This document shows positions 17,245-25,283 of a DNA stretch of 64,000 nt, piece by piece. The translations under genes were made by a program, and so were the position numbers. Each line of letters opens with the position of its first letter. Position 1 is the stretch's first letter. The stretch spans positions 1 through 64,000 of the forward strand of contig JAICWO010000010.1 in NCBI GenBank assembly GCA_025934775.1. Direction: 5' to 3'. The notes under the pieces are model-generated. The model was not told where the DNA came from. It was given only the letters and a program-made list of their open reading frames with translations, and ran no database searches. Source of the stretch: Gemmatimonadaceae bacterium (lineage in GTDB: Bacteria; Gemmatimonadota; Gemmatimonadetes; Gemmatimonadales; Gemmatimonadaceae).

Positions 17245-17362
17245 TTCGCCACGTGCGATGGTCGAGTCCGCTGCGGGTGGGCTCGACCGTCGGTGACGCA
17301 CCTAACAGATTCATCATCGCTCCCGTGCTATCGATCCGCTCTCTCAAACAGGACGTTCTCTC

Positions 17363-17890
17363 ATGGCACTCTGGAAGGAAGCGCCCGGCGCGAGCAAGGA
17401 ACCGGCGATGCCCGCCGTCGCGGACGGCGTCCCGAAGAACGAGCCCGCTCCCGCGCCGGACGCCGCGCCGCCGACGCCGCCTCGCCACCTCTCGCCTCGC
17501 GATGCGCGCGACACCGTCTCGTCGAAAGAATCGATCATCGCCGCCGACATCACGATCACCGGCAAGATCGATGGACGCGGCCATGTGCGGCTTGCCGGCA
17601 AGTTCGAGGGCGACGTGACCATCGAGGGCAATCTCACGGTCGACCCCGGCGCCAAGCTCACGGGGAGCGTGCGCGCGAAGTCGGTCACGATCAGCGGCGA
17701 GATCGAGGGGAATATCGACAGCGCGGACAGCGTCGAGCTGCAGTCGGGCGGCGTGCTCACCGGCGATCTCAAGGCGGGAACGCTCACGGTCGCGTCGGGC
17801 TCGCGCATGCGCGGCCGGGTGGAGTTTGGGTGGGGCAACGAGGCGTCCGCGGCGCCGGCGCTCACCCTTGGCGCGCGTCACACATCGTGA
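17363..17890 (+). CDS. Bactofilin-family (DUF583) polymer-forming protein
   Basis: A 175-residue cytoskeletal protein. After a disordered Pro/Ala-rich tail (about residues 1-50), a right-handed beta-helix spans about 55-160, with regular hexapeptide-like strands (SIIAADITITGKIDG, GDVTIEGNLTV, AKSVTISGEIEGNID, GTLTVASGSRMRG). Bactofilins polymerise without nucleotide and often work at the inner membrane in shape or polarity. AGGA lies 9 bases before the ATG. The next gene starts inside the stop codon (GTGA), so the two proteins are made together. It lies 118 bases after the permease gene and is probably a separate transcription unit. Confidence 0.9.
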   Translation: MALWKEAPGASKEPAMPAVADGVPKNEPAPAPDAAPPTPPRHLSPRDARDTVSSKESIIAADITITGKIDGRGHVRLAGKFEGDVTIEGNLTVDPGAKLTGSVRAKSVTISGEIEGNIDSADSVELQSGGVLTGDLKAGTLTVASGSRMRGRVEFGWGNEASAAPALTLGARHTS

Positions 17891-18243
17891 GCACCGTCGG
17901 CCGAGCTCCGGCCGGCGCCACGCGCACGTGTCCGCACTGTCGCGCGGTCATTCTCCAGAGCGCGAGCGTGTGTCCGTCGTGCCGCAAGCATCTCCGCTTC
18001 GAGCCCGGAGCGGATGGGACGGCCGTGGTCCCCACGTTTTCGCCGCTTCGGGTGGAAGGCGCGATTCGCCATCCCAGCGGCGGTGAGGCGTGGGAGTACG
18101 CGGTGATGGTGACGATCCGCAACGATCGCGGCGAGGAAGTTACGCGGCAGGTAGTCGGGGTCGGCGCGATCCAGCCGGGGGAGGAGCGGAGCTTCACGTT
18201 CGTCGTCGAGGCGTACGCGCCGGACGGAGGCGCCGGAGATTAG
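17887..18243 (+). CDS. Zinc-ribbon protein coupled to the bactofilin gene
   Basis: A 118-residue protein starting with GTG that overlaps the bactofilin stop by four bases (GTGA). Residues about 13-33 form a zinc ribbon, CPHC-x11-CPSC. The remainder is a small beta-sandwich-like domain (YAVMVTIRNDRGEEVTRQVV and ERSFTFVVEAYAPDG), similar to exported immunoglobulin-like domains but without a signal peptide. The tight overlap suggests it binds or regulates the bactofilin filament. I know of no established function. The track lists it inside an ORF beginning at 17293, whose first part is only a shadow of the bactofilin. Confidence 0.75.
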   Translation: MSTVGRAPAGATRTCPHCRAVILQSASVCPSCRKHLRFEPGADGTAVVPTFSPLRVEGAIRHPSGGEAWEYAVMVTIRNDRGEEVTRQVVGVGAIQPGEERSFTFVVEAYAPDGGAGD

Positions 18244-18406
18244 CATTCGCTCATAACAGATCGAGAATACGGCCGGTCGCCGCGGCCGGTCCTCGAGCCG
18301 GCGGTCCTGTCGTTCGACGCCCGGTGCGACCGCTCGCGTGTCCGCACGTACCCGGTGGGCCGGCTGATCGACGCGGTCCTCGACCGTAGCATCGCTCCGA
18401 ACCCGG

Positions 18407-19267
18407 TCACTCCTGCTTCAGCGTGACCGTGTCGTACACCCAGTTCCTGAGCCCCAACCCGCCGCCCACGCTCCATGTCCCGAGCGGCAGCGCGCCGGAC
18501 GGAATGTCGTTTCCTATATGAAAGTCGAACACCTGCCGCTTCGTTTCGCCCGGCGCGAACCGCACGGTGCTCGCGTCGATCGCGTTGACGCCCGAGCTGA
18601 TGCCGCCGCGAGCACTTTGTAAATGAAATTGCAGCCATTGGCCGAGGATCGCCCGCGATGAGTCGCGGAGGCTGACGACGACGGGTCGTTCGCGCGCGTT
18701 CGTCGCGCTCACCGTTACGGTGAAGAATCCATCGTCGATCGCCATCGACGGCGCCGCGGGTGCGACGGACACGGAAAGCGCGAGTTCGTCCTCCGTCACG
18801 GCGAGCGCGCTGGCATCCAGTGCCGGAGGCGGTCCAGCATCCGTGACGCAGTCGCTCGCGCAGTCGACCACGCCGGCGCAGGTGCCGAGAAACGCGGCGC
18901 GTGGATGCCCACCCGACCGGAGCAGCGCGTGCAGCATCTCGTGGCGCACCAGGCCGCCGTCGAATTGTCCATTGCCCGCGAGCACGATCTGGTCGCTCGC
19001 GAGCGACCAGTAGCCGGTGACGAGCTTCGGTCCCGAGGACGGCAGCTCGTCCACGCCAGGCACTCGATACCAGTGCACCTGGTCGAACGAGCCGGTGCGT
19101 CCCGAGCATGATTCGGTCATGGTCCACCAAGTTCGGTAGACCGCCGGCGGCGCGAACGCCTGTGCGCCGTGCGGGAGCGCGGGATCGACGATCGAACGAC
19201 ACGCGCCCAGCAGGATGACGCCGAGCAACCGCCGTCGCCGAGTGAATCGATATGCAGGCATGCGCAT
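18407..19267 (-). CDS. Putative lipoprotein with HEXXH zinc-binding motif
   Basis: A 286-residue exported protein. The start MRMPAYRFTRRRRLLGVILLGAC gives a basic N-terminus, hydrophobic core and lipobox ending at Cys23. About residue 106 there is RHEMLHALLRSGGHP: HEXXH with a further His nine residues after the motif's end, reminiscent of metallopeptidases with a third His ligand. Four cysteines follow closely (GTCAGVVDCASDC), possibly disulfide-bonded. The C-terminal half is a beta-rich domain (VTVSATNARERPVVVSLRDS). I placed the start at 19267; 19261 (second Met) is nearly as good. Real peptidase activity is inferred only from the motif. It is convergent with the bactofilin pair. Confidence 0.6.
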   Translation of the reverse strand: MRMPAYRFTRRRRLLGVILLGACRSIVDPALPHGAQAFAPPAVYRTWWTMTESCSGRTGSFDQVHWYRVPGVDELPSSGPKLVTGYWSLASDQIVLAGNGQFDGGLVRHEMLHALLRSGGHPRAAFLGTCAGVVDCASDCVTDAGPPPALDASALAVTEDELALSVSVAPAAPSMAIDDGFFTVTVSATNARERPVVVSLRDSSRAILGQWLQFHLQSARGGISSGVNAIDASTVRFAPGETKRQVFDFHIGNDIPSGALPLGTWSVGGGLGLRNWVYDTVTLKQE

Positions 19268-19591
19268 GCTGGAACACCGAAGCCGCGGAGTTGATCCTCG
19301 GCGGTCTGACAGGAACTTCACGGTTCGTGATCATGCAGCAATGACCAACCATTTGGAACACCTTGCGCCGGATGCCGAGGCTGTACCGACCGGGGCGGAT
19401 CTGCCCCGCGTGGTCGAGATGCTCGTGCTCGACGAGGTCTCGCGACGGCGCGGCGCGTCTGTGGCCGGCCGCCGTCGAACGCGAACAAGAACTTTACGCG
19501 CGACACCTAGACCATTTAGGTATTCAGCACTATGATGTGACTGCATCGCACCGAGCGGCGCCGCCGCTCTCCGACCACCCGGAGAATCCAC
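19268..19591. other. 324-base divergent intergenic region
   Basis: No gene is supported here; the overlapping frames on both strands are low-quality shadows. A less GC-rich patch at 19508-19540 (CATTTAGGTATTCAGCACTATGATG) probably contains the promoter for the exported protein at 19592. Confidence 0.45.
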
Positions 19592-20080
19592 ATGAGCAGT
19601 TTGTTACGCCGCGCCGCGCTCGGCGCGCTCACGAGCATCGCGGGGAGCGCGACCGTCCTGGCCGCGCAGACGCCCCGCCCTGATCCGGTCGGCGTCTGGA
19701 CGATGGACACGACCAAGTTCGCCAAGCGCGACGCCGCGCTGTCGGCGCTCGAGCTCACCGTGTCGCGGAGCGGCGATACGCTCATAGTCGTGACCGATGT
19801 GCAGGACACTGGTCGCCCGCCGTTTCAGATGCGCGCTCGTTACGTACCGGCCGCGATGGTCGCTGCAGTCGCATCGGCCGACCCCTCGCGGCGGGCGAGC
19901 CTGTTCTCGTGGGAAGGTGACACGCTCGTCCTGCACACGATCGAGACGCGCCCGCAGCGGACGCTCGACATCACGGAGCGGTGGGCGATTGACGCGACCG
20001 GTCACACCCTCTCGCGACTCCAGACCGTCATCGACGGCGCACGTATCAGCCGGCAGACGCTGGTCTTTACTCGGCGGTAG
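19592..20080 (+). CDS. Exported protein of unknown function (lipocalin-like size)
   Basis: A 162-residue protein with a signal peptide ending near VLAAQ (about residue 25). The mature part begins DPVGVWTMDTTKF and goes on as short alternating strands (LELTVSRSGDTLIVVTDV, GDTLVLHTIETRP, TLSRLQTVIDG), as expected for a small beta-barrel or lipocalin-type domain that binds a hydrophobic ligand; this is inference from pattern only. CGGAG lies 7 bases before the ATG. It is followed by a lipoprotein gene on the same strand after 138 bases. Confidence 0.7.
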   Translation: MSSLLRRAALGALTSIAGSATVLAAQTPRPDPVGVWTMDTTKFAKRDAALSALELTVSRSGDTLIVVTDVQDTGRPPFQMRARYVPAAMVAAVASADPSRRASLFSWEGDTLVLHTIETRPQRTLDITERWAIDATGHTLSRLQTVIDGARISRQTLVFTRR

Positions 20081-20218
20081 CCGAAGAGCGCGATCCGGAG
20101 CGCGACTGACGAGCGAAACGCTGCAAGCACAGCCGGGCTCCGCCTGAATTTGGCGCCCCCGGACGAGCTTCGCACGACTCCTGCACGCTGAGCCTCGGCT
20201 CCCGCATCGAGGTGCATC

Positions 20219-20950
20219 GTGAGATCAGGAACGAGTGTCGCGCGCGCTGCGGCGATCTGCGCGGCGATCAGTGTTTCGCTCGCCGCTTGCGGCGGCGCGA
20301 GGAATTCGTCAACGGCCGACACCGGATCGGCGTCGGGGAACGTCGCGAGCAACGGCGCGTCGAGCACGCCAATGGTGCGCGGCAGCATCATGACGGTGAG
20401 TCAGAGCACGATCTCGATTCAGGGCGACAGCGGGCCGGTGCAGATCGCACTCCAGCAGCCCGTCAAGGTGTACACGCGTCAGCCGGCGACGCTCGCGCGC
20501 GTGACGCCGAATACGTTCGTCGGCGTGACGTCGGTGCAGCAGCCCGATGGCGGCAATCGCGCGACGGAGATCCACATCTTCCCCGAGGAGCTTCGCGGGC
20601 TGGGGGAGGGCAGCCGCCCGATGGGGCAGGGGCAAGGCGGCAACGGCTCGCACGGTCAGACGATGACGAACGGCAGCACGATGACGAACGGCAGCACGAT
20701 GACGAACGGCAGTACGATGACGAACGGCAGTACGATGTCGAACGGCAGCGTGCAGAGCGCGGCCGGGAAGACGATCGTCGTGCAGTACAACGGCGGGTCG
20801 AAGACGATCGTCGTGCCGCCCAACACGCCCGTCACCGAGATCGTCGCCACGTCCAAGCCATTGGCCGTCGGCGACAAGGTTGTCGTGCTCACGATGCGCG
20901 GGACGGACGGGGCGCTATCGACGAGTAAGGTTCTGTTATCGGGGAAATGA
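20219..20950 (+). CDS. DUF5666-like lipoprotein with a TMTNGS repeat linker
   Basis: A 243-residue lipoprotein, GTG start with GAGG six bases upstream. The lipobox is LAAC at Cys24. About residues 50-130 form a beta-rich domain (VRGSIMTVSQSTISIQGDSG...VKVYTRQPATLARV) resembling half of DUF5666. Then come about 30 residues of perfect or near-perfect TMTNGS hexapeptides, and then a second short unit (KTIVVQYNGGSKTIVVPPNTPVTEI) of the same beta type. The repeats probably act as a flexible Asn/Thr/Ser linker in the envelope. Copy number is likely to vary because the DNA repeat is almost exact. Function is unknown. Confidence 0.75.
   Translation: MRSGTSVARAAAICAAISVSLAACGGARNSSTADTGSASGNVASNGASSTPMVRGSIMTVSQSTISIQGDSGPVQIALQQPVKVYTRQPATLARVTPNTFVGVTSVQQPDGGNRATEIHIFPEELRGLGEGSRPMGQGQGGNGSHGQTMTNGSTMTNGSTMTNGSTMTNGSTMSNGSVQSAAGKTIVVQYNGGSKTIVVPPNTPVTEIVATSKPLAVGDKVVVLTMRGTDGALSTSKVLLSGK
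20660..20749 (+). repeat. Five tandem 18-bp repeats inside the lipoprotein gene
   Basis: The unit ACGATGACGAACGGCAGC occurs five times with at most two base changes per copy and keeps the reading frame, giving the hexapeptide TMTNGS (last copy TMSNGS). Confidence 0.95.
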
Positions 20951-20960
20951 TACGGCGCCG

Positions 20961-21737
20961 CTACGCCGGCGCGATCGCGAGCACACGCAGCGGACTCCCG
21001 CTCCCGTCGACGATCTTGAGCGGCGCCGCGATCACGATCGCGCCGGTCGGCGGCAGCTGATCGAGATTGCACAAGCTCGCGAGCCCGAACTTGGCATTGC
21101 CGTGCATCGTCGCGTGGTTCGGGAAGGGCGGATCGAACGTGCCCGCCTGACCGGCGTCGGTGCCGACGGTCTCCACACCGACGCCGAGCACGTCGCGATC
21201 CTTCGCGAGCAGCTCGGAGGTCGTCTTGTGGAATCCGGGACTGTGCGCGCCGTCGGACTTCACGTTGAGAAACGCCGCCGGATCCGTGCGGGCGCTCCAG
21301 CCGGTCCGCAGCAGCACCCACGCGCCGCGCGGAATCTTCCCATGCGCCTTCTCCCAGGCGACGACGTGCTCCGGCATGAGGATGAAATCCTCATTCTTTT
21401 TTACTTCATCGGTCACGTCGATCACGCAGGCCGGCCCGATGAACCGCCGCGGCTCGATCGTGTCGCAGCGGTTGTTGGGATAGTCCTTGCCCGAGATCCA
21501 GTGCACCGGCGCGTCGAAGTGCGTGCCGGTGTGCTCGCCCATCGTGATCGTGTTCCAGTACCACGCCGGGCCCTTGTCGTCATAGCGCGAGATGACTTCC
21601 ATCGAGACGCCTGGCGACGCCGCGAAGATCGGCGGCAGGCCGATCACCGGCGTCTCGGGGCCGAGCGGCTGCGTGAGATCGACGACTTTGAGCGCGCCGG
21701 AATCGAGCGCGGCGACGAGGTCGGTGAGGACGGACAT
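20961..21737 (-). CDS. Cyclase-family (kynurenine formamidase-like) metal hydrolase
   Basis: A 258-residue protein of the cyclase/arylformamidase family. The metal-binding signature HTGTHFDAPVHW is at about residue 69-80. Further family features are VVDLTQPLGPETPV near the start, PRGAWVLLRTGW in the middle and the later GVGVETVGTDAGQ...NHATMHGNA. Members hydrolyse amides or lactones such as N-formylkynurenine or isatin using a divalent metal; the exact substrate is not readable. There is no signal peptide, so it is cytoplasmic. It is convergent with the lipoprotein gene 10 bases away and divergent from the exported protein at 21808. Confidence 0.88.
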   Translation of the reverse strand: MSVLTDLVAALDSGALKVVDLTQPLGPETPVIGLPPIFAASPGVSMEVISRYDDKGPAWYWNTITMGEHTGTHFDAPVHWISGKDYPNNRCDTIEPRRFIGPACVIDVTDEVKKNEDFILMPEHVVAWEKAHGKIPRGAWVLLRTGWSARTDPAAFLNVKSDGAHSPGFHKTTSELLAKDRDVLGVGVETVGTDAGQAGTFDPPFPNHATMHGNAKFGLASLCNLDQLPPTGAIVIAAPLKIVDGSGSPLRVLAIAPA

Positions 21738-21807
21738 GGAGGGCGCCTATGAGAGTTCGCGAGGATGGGGACTTCCGCCGAGCGGGAGAAGATACGATGG
21801 TTGATGC

Positions 21808-22290
21808 ATGACGCAACGCTTTGCCGCGCTCCTGATCGGAGCCATCGCCGCGCCGCTGCTCGCGCAACAGCCCTCGCACAAACCATCGTGTGAGACGATT
21901 CAGTTCCGGTTCGAGCGGGAGGGCGCGCCGCCGACCAGCCGGCACTTTGTCCGGCCCGACACGAATCTCCGCGTCGCGCTGAACTACGCGGCCATCATCG
22001 ACGGGCGTGACATCGCGAGCCTCGGCCTCGAGCCGACCTACGGCGACACTGCTCGGCGCGACATCATCGCGACGCTCACCCCGCAAGGCGCCGCGGCGCT
22101 CGCGAAAGAGACCCGCGCGCACGTCGGTCGCCACCTCGGCATCACGGTCGGAAACGATCTCACCAACTACGCAGTGATCGTGTCAGCAACCGGGCCCGTC
22201 GTGGCACTGGCGCAGAATCTCGATCGCGCGAAGGCGGCGGCGCTGATGGCGAGGGCGGAGAGGGCGAGGAAGGCGAAGTGCCCGGAGTGA
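21808..22290 (+). CDS. Exported protein with a SecD P1-like segment
   Basis: A 160-residue protein with signal peptide MTQRFAALLIGAIAAPLLAQ. The segment ARRDIIATLTPQGAAALAKETRAHVGRHLGITVGN follows the pattern of the SecD first periplasmic domain (LTPEGAxxFxxLTxxNVGxxLAIxLDG). Such stand-alone SecD-like domains occur in exported proteins of unknown role. Two cysteines (near residues 28 and 158) could bridge the ends. A TACGAT hexamer lies 9 bases before the ATG, so the transcript is probably nearly leaderless. The resemblance is weak enough that another alpha/beta exported fold is possible. Confidence 0.6.
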   Translation: MTQRFAALLIGAIAAPLLAQQPSHKPSCETIQFRFEREGAPPTSRHFVRPDTNLRVALNYAAIIDGRDIASLGLEPTYGDTARRDIIATLTPQGAAALAKETRAHVGRHLGITVGNDLTNYAVIVSATGPVVALAQNLDRAKAAALMARAERARKAKCPE

Positions 22291-22483
22291 ACGGAAGTTA
22301 GAGCGACGATTCGCGAAATGAGCGAATGCAGAATTCATGAATTCATTCGTTCAATCCGTTCAATTTTATTTAATTTTAGTTTCAACTAGTCCAAGCCGAT
22401 TCGCGAGAATCGAGTTGAGGCGCGAGATGGGCTCGAGCAACGAGTCAGGCATCGCGCGCAACGAGCCCAGATTCCTCGACTTC
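22291..22483. other. AT-rich convergent intergenic stretch
   Basis: Contains GAATTCATGAATTCATTCG (two overlapping palindromes) and then an A/T-rich run with TTCAATTTTATTTAATTTTA. It probably serves as a transcription end for the gene at 21808. Short ORFs here on the minus strand are products of the adjoining repeat. Confidence 0.5.
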
Positions 22484-22595
22484 GCCGCTTCGCGGCTCCG
22501 CTCGGAATGACAAACGGGGAAGTAGCCGCTTCGCGGCTCCGCTCGGAATGACAAACGGGGAAGTAGCCACTTCGCGGCTCCGCTAGGAATGACAA
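22484..22595 (-). repeat. Three tandem copies of a 41-bp repeat with an internal hairpin
   Basis: Copies begin at 22484, 22525 and 22566 (the last is truncated). Each starts GCCGCTTCGCGGCTCCGCTC (third copy GCCACTT..., GCTAGG), continues with GGAATGACAA, and the first two end ACGGGGAAGTA. GCCGC-TTC-GCGGC folds as a 5-bp hairpin. The element ends about one base before the stop of the sodium symporter gene. It is of a type often dispersed in genomes; its spurious translation reads SERSREAAKSRNL. Confidence 0.92.
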
Positions 22596-22596
22596 G

Positions 22597-23931
22597 TCAT
22601 ACTCCACTCACGATGCGAAACACCTGCGTGAGCAGCCAGTAGATCCCGACGCCGAGGATCACGATCGGAATCCCGAAGCGAATCCAGTAGAACACCCACA
22701 TCGGCACCGGCTGCTTGCCCGCGCCGAATAATTCCTTCAGCGCCGCCGCGCGGTTCATGCAGTACGCCACGGTGATCACCGCGAGGAGCGAGCCGAGCGT
22801 CTGCATCCCGGATCCGAACGTCAGATCCCATGGGACGAAGATGGCGTTGTTGATGCTCGGCGGAATCGCGAGCACGAAGCACGCGATCGACATCACCCAC
22901 ACCGCCCGCCTGCGCGTGATGCGCGTGTTGTCGGTGAGACCGGCGACGAGCACCTCCAGCGCGCCGATGTCGGACAGATAGCCCGCGCCAAAAAGTGAGA
23001 TGAAGAACAACGCGCCGAACAGCCAGCCCACCGGCATCGCCGCGAACACCTTCGGCAGCGTGTCGAAGATGAGCCCCGGGCCGGCCGCGGGTTGGAGGTG
23101 AAACGCGAAGACCGCCGGGATCACCGCGAGGCCCGCGATGAGCGACGAACCCGTGTCGCCAATCACGGTCCACCACGCCGGCCGCGCGAGCGGCTCGTCC
23201 TCGTGGAGGTACGAGCCGTACACCACCATGAACGTGCCGCCAAGCGACAGCGCGAAGATCGCGTGGCCGATCGCCGCCGCCATCACGTTCGCGGTGAGAT
23301 CGCGAAACCGGAACTCGAGCAGGTACCAGCGCACGCCCGCCATCGCGCCGGGCAGCGTGAGCGCGCGGACCATGACGACGATCGTCACGACCGTCATCAC
23401 CGGCACGATCACAAAGCTCACCTTCTCGATCCCGTCGCGCACGCCCTTGATCAACACCGCGGCGCACGTGGCGAGCACGAATGCCGTGCAGATCATCTGC
23501 AGCACGAACGACGTAAGCGAGAAGCCGTGATCCGGCGGAAGGATCGCGGCGGCGTTGAACGAGACGTGCGCGACCTGCGCGATCTGGCCGATCATGTAGT
23601 AGAGCACCCAGCCAATGACGGCCGAGTAGTACCCTGTTGCCGCGGTCACGACGAAGAAGAAGAACCAGCCGACGTACCGGCCGAACGGAAATCCGCCGAG
23701 CGCGAACGCACCGACCGGGCCGCGGCGCGTGTATCGGCCAAGCGCGAACTCCGTCATGAGCGCCGGAACGCCGATCACGACGGAGACGAGCGTGTAGAAC
23801 AGCACGAACGCCGCGCCGCCGAACTTTCCGACCATGTAGGGAAAGCGCCAGACGTGTCCGAGCCCGATCGACACGCCGACGATCGTCATCAGACCGCCGA
23901 GGCGCGACTTGAATGTTTCGCGAACGGTCAT
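22597..23931 (-). CDS. Sodium-dependent NSS/SNF-family transporter
   Basis: A 444-residue inner-membrane symporter of the neurotransmitter:sodium symporter family, with about eleven membrane segments. The first carries the family pattern GVSIGLGHVWRFPYMVGKFGGAAF, containing the unwound sodium/substrate-binding stretch and the conserved WRFPY. The second amphipathic region and GDTGSSLIAGLAVIPAVFAF (segment 7) also match. These proteins take up amino acids with sodium. The gene is alone, starts at the first ATG of the frame, and has a 41-bp repeat array directly after its stop. Confidence 0.92.
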   Translation of the reverse strand: MTVRETFKSRLGGLMTIVGVSIGLGHVWRFPYMVGKFGGAAFVLFYTLVSVVIGVPALMTEFALGRYTRRGPVGAFALGGFPFGRYVGWFFFFVVTAATGYYSAVIGWVLYYMIGQIAQVAHVSFNAAAILPPDHGFSLTSFVLQMICTAFVLATCAAVLIKGVRDGIEKVSFVIVPVMTVVTIVVMVRALTLPGAMAGVRWYLLEFRFRDLTANVMAAAIGHAIFALSLGGTFMVVYGSYLHEDEPLARPAWWTVIGDTGSSLIAGLAVIPAVFAFHLQPAAGPGLIFDTLPKVFAAMPVGWLFGALFFISLFGAGYLSDIGALEVLVAGLTDNTRITRRRAVWVMSIACFVLAIPPSINNAIFVPWDLTFGSGMQTLGSLLAVITVAYCMNRAAALKELFGAGKQPVPMWVFYWIRFGIPIVILGVGIYWLLTQVFRIVSGV

Positions 23932-24134
23932 GCGTCTGTTTTCATGCGGGTGCTAAGCTCCTCGCGGCAGGTACAGTTGGATTGAATGTGAAGCGCGGAC
24001 TAAACCGGCCTGCGGCGAACGAACGAGGGGCGGATGACAACGTCGGGACGATAGTCCGCTCCTCGTTGGATCCCGGACGGATCGCGTGTTCCGCGTCCCA
24101 ATGTCAATCCAACCACGTTCGGAGCGCCGATCGT

Positions 24135-25283
24135 CTACTGGACCGTCGACCCCAGAGCGTCGAGCGCGGTGTCAACATCATCAAGCGTGTTATAGAAATG
24201 CGGCGCGAGCCGGATCACGCTGCCGCGCGCCGAGGCGATGATGCCGCGCTCGCGCATGGCGTGCTCCACGTGATGTGAGTCCTCGACGACGAACGCGGTC
24301 GTGGCGGTCTTGTGCTTCATGTCGTGCGTGCCGTGCAACGCGAGACCGCGCGAAAGGCCGCCGTCGATCAAGCGCCTGCCGAGCACCTCGAGCCACGCGC
24401 GGATATCTGCCGGGCCGACCTCGTTGATGATCTCCATGCCGGCGCGCGCGATGTAGGCGTTGATCACTGGCGGCGTCCCCGTGTCGAACCGGCTCGCCGT
24501 CGGCGACCAGTCGAGCATCTTGGAGTCGAAGGCGAACGGGTTGGCTCGGCCGAACCAGCCGGTCACCGCGGGCTCGAGACTCGCCACGATCTCCGGGCGG
24601 ACATACAGAAACGCAATACCCGGAACGCCCATGAGAAACTTGAGATTACCGGATGATAAAAAATCGACCGGTGTCGATCTGACGTCGAGCGGAACGGTGC
24701 CGAGCGATTGGTAGGCGTCGACGAAAGACAGCGCGCCCACTGATCGGGCGTGTTGGGCGATGCACGCGACGTCCTGGACGAACCCGTTCATGTAATACGC
24801 ATGGCAGGCCGACACGAGCACCGTGCGCTCGTCGACGAGCGTGTCGTAGACCGCGGGGTGTATCTGTCCGTCGCGCACCGGCGCCCACGAGAGCGCTGCA
24901 CCGTGCGTCCGCTGCGCGAGCCACACGTGGGCAACGGTGGGGAACTCGGCTTCGCTCACCACGACCTTGGTCCGCGCGCCGTCGAATCGCATCGCGCTCG
25001 CGACGGCGCTCGCCGCCTCCGAGACCGAGCTGAACACGGCGATGTCGTCCGCGGTCGCGCCGATCAGCTTCGCAAACTCCGCCTTGGCGAGCGCCACTTC
25101 CGCCATCCAGGCATCCCAATCCATCCCGCTCGTGTTCCACGACTCGAGATACCGCTCGGCGGCCGCGCGCGTGCGATCCGTCTGCGGCGCCTGCGAGCAG
25201 TTGTTCATCGGAATGTGCGTCGCGAGAATCGGAATGTTGCGACGCCACGCGTCGATGTCGTACGCGGGGCGCGGCTCGGTCAC
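24135..25283 (-). CDS. Class V PLP-dependent aminotransferase/desulfurase-fold enzyme
   Basis: A 382-residue fold-type I PLP enzyme resembling the kynureninase/isopenicillin-N-epimerase-like branch of class V. The PLP-binding Lys is in SSGNLKFLMGVPGIAFLYV at about residue 215, and the preceding ALSFVDAYQSLG contains the Asp that contacts the pyridine nitrogen. The start is GTG at 25283, with AGGAG 7 bases upstream, overlapping the stop of the decarboxylase gene by four bases (GTGA). As third gene of the operon it probably aminates or otherwise processes the aldehyde or ketone made by the decarboxylase. It does not look like the PhnW transaminase of phosphonate metabolism. The precise reaction is unknown. 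Confidence 0.8.
   Translation of the reverse strand: MTEPRPAYDIDAWRRNIPILATHIPMNNCSQAPQTDRTRAAAERYLESWNTSGMDWDAWMAEVALAKAEFAKLIGATADDIAVFSSVSEAASAVASAMRFDGARTKVVVSEAEFPTVAHVWLAQRTHGAALSWAPVRDGQIHPAVYDTLVDERTVLVSACHAYYMNGFVQDVACIAQHARSVGALSFVDAYQSLGTVPLDVRSTPVDFLSSGNLKFLMGVPGIAFLYVRPEIVASLEPAVTGWFGRANPFAFDSKMLDWSPTASRFDTGTPPVINAYIARAGMEIINEVGPADIRAWLEVLGRRLIDGGLSRGLALHGTHDMKHKTATTAFVVEDSHHVEHAMRERGIIASARGSVIRLAPHFYNTLDDVDTALDALGSTVQ

Noticed and set aside
15514-17301. 595-residue minus-strand ORF opposite the permease
   Set aside because: Antisense shadow, Arg-rich, no motif or ribosome site.
22366-22607. Minus-strand ORFs translating as SERSREAAKSRNL
   Set aside because: These are products of the 41-bp repeat, a well-known kind of spurious ORF.
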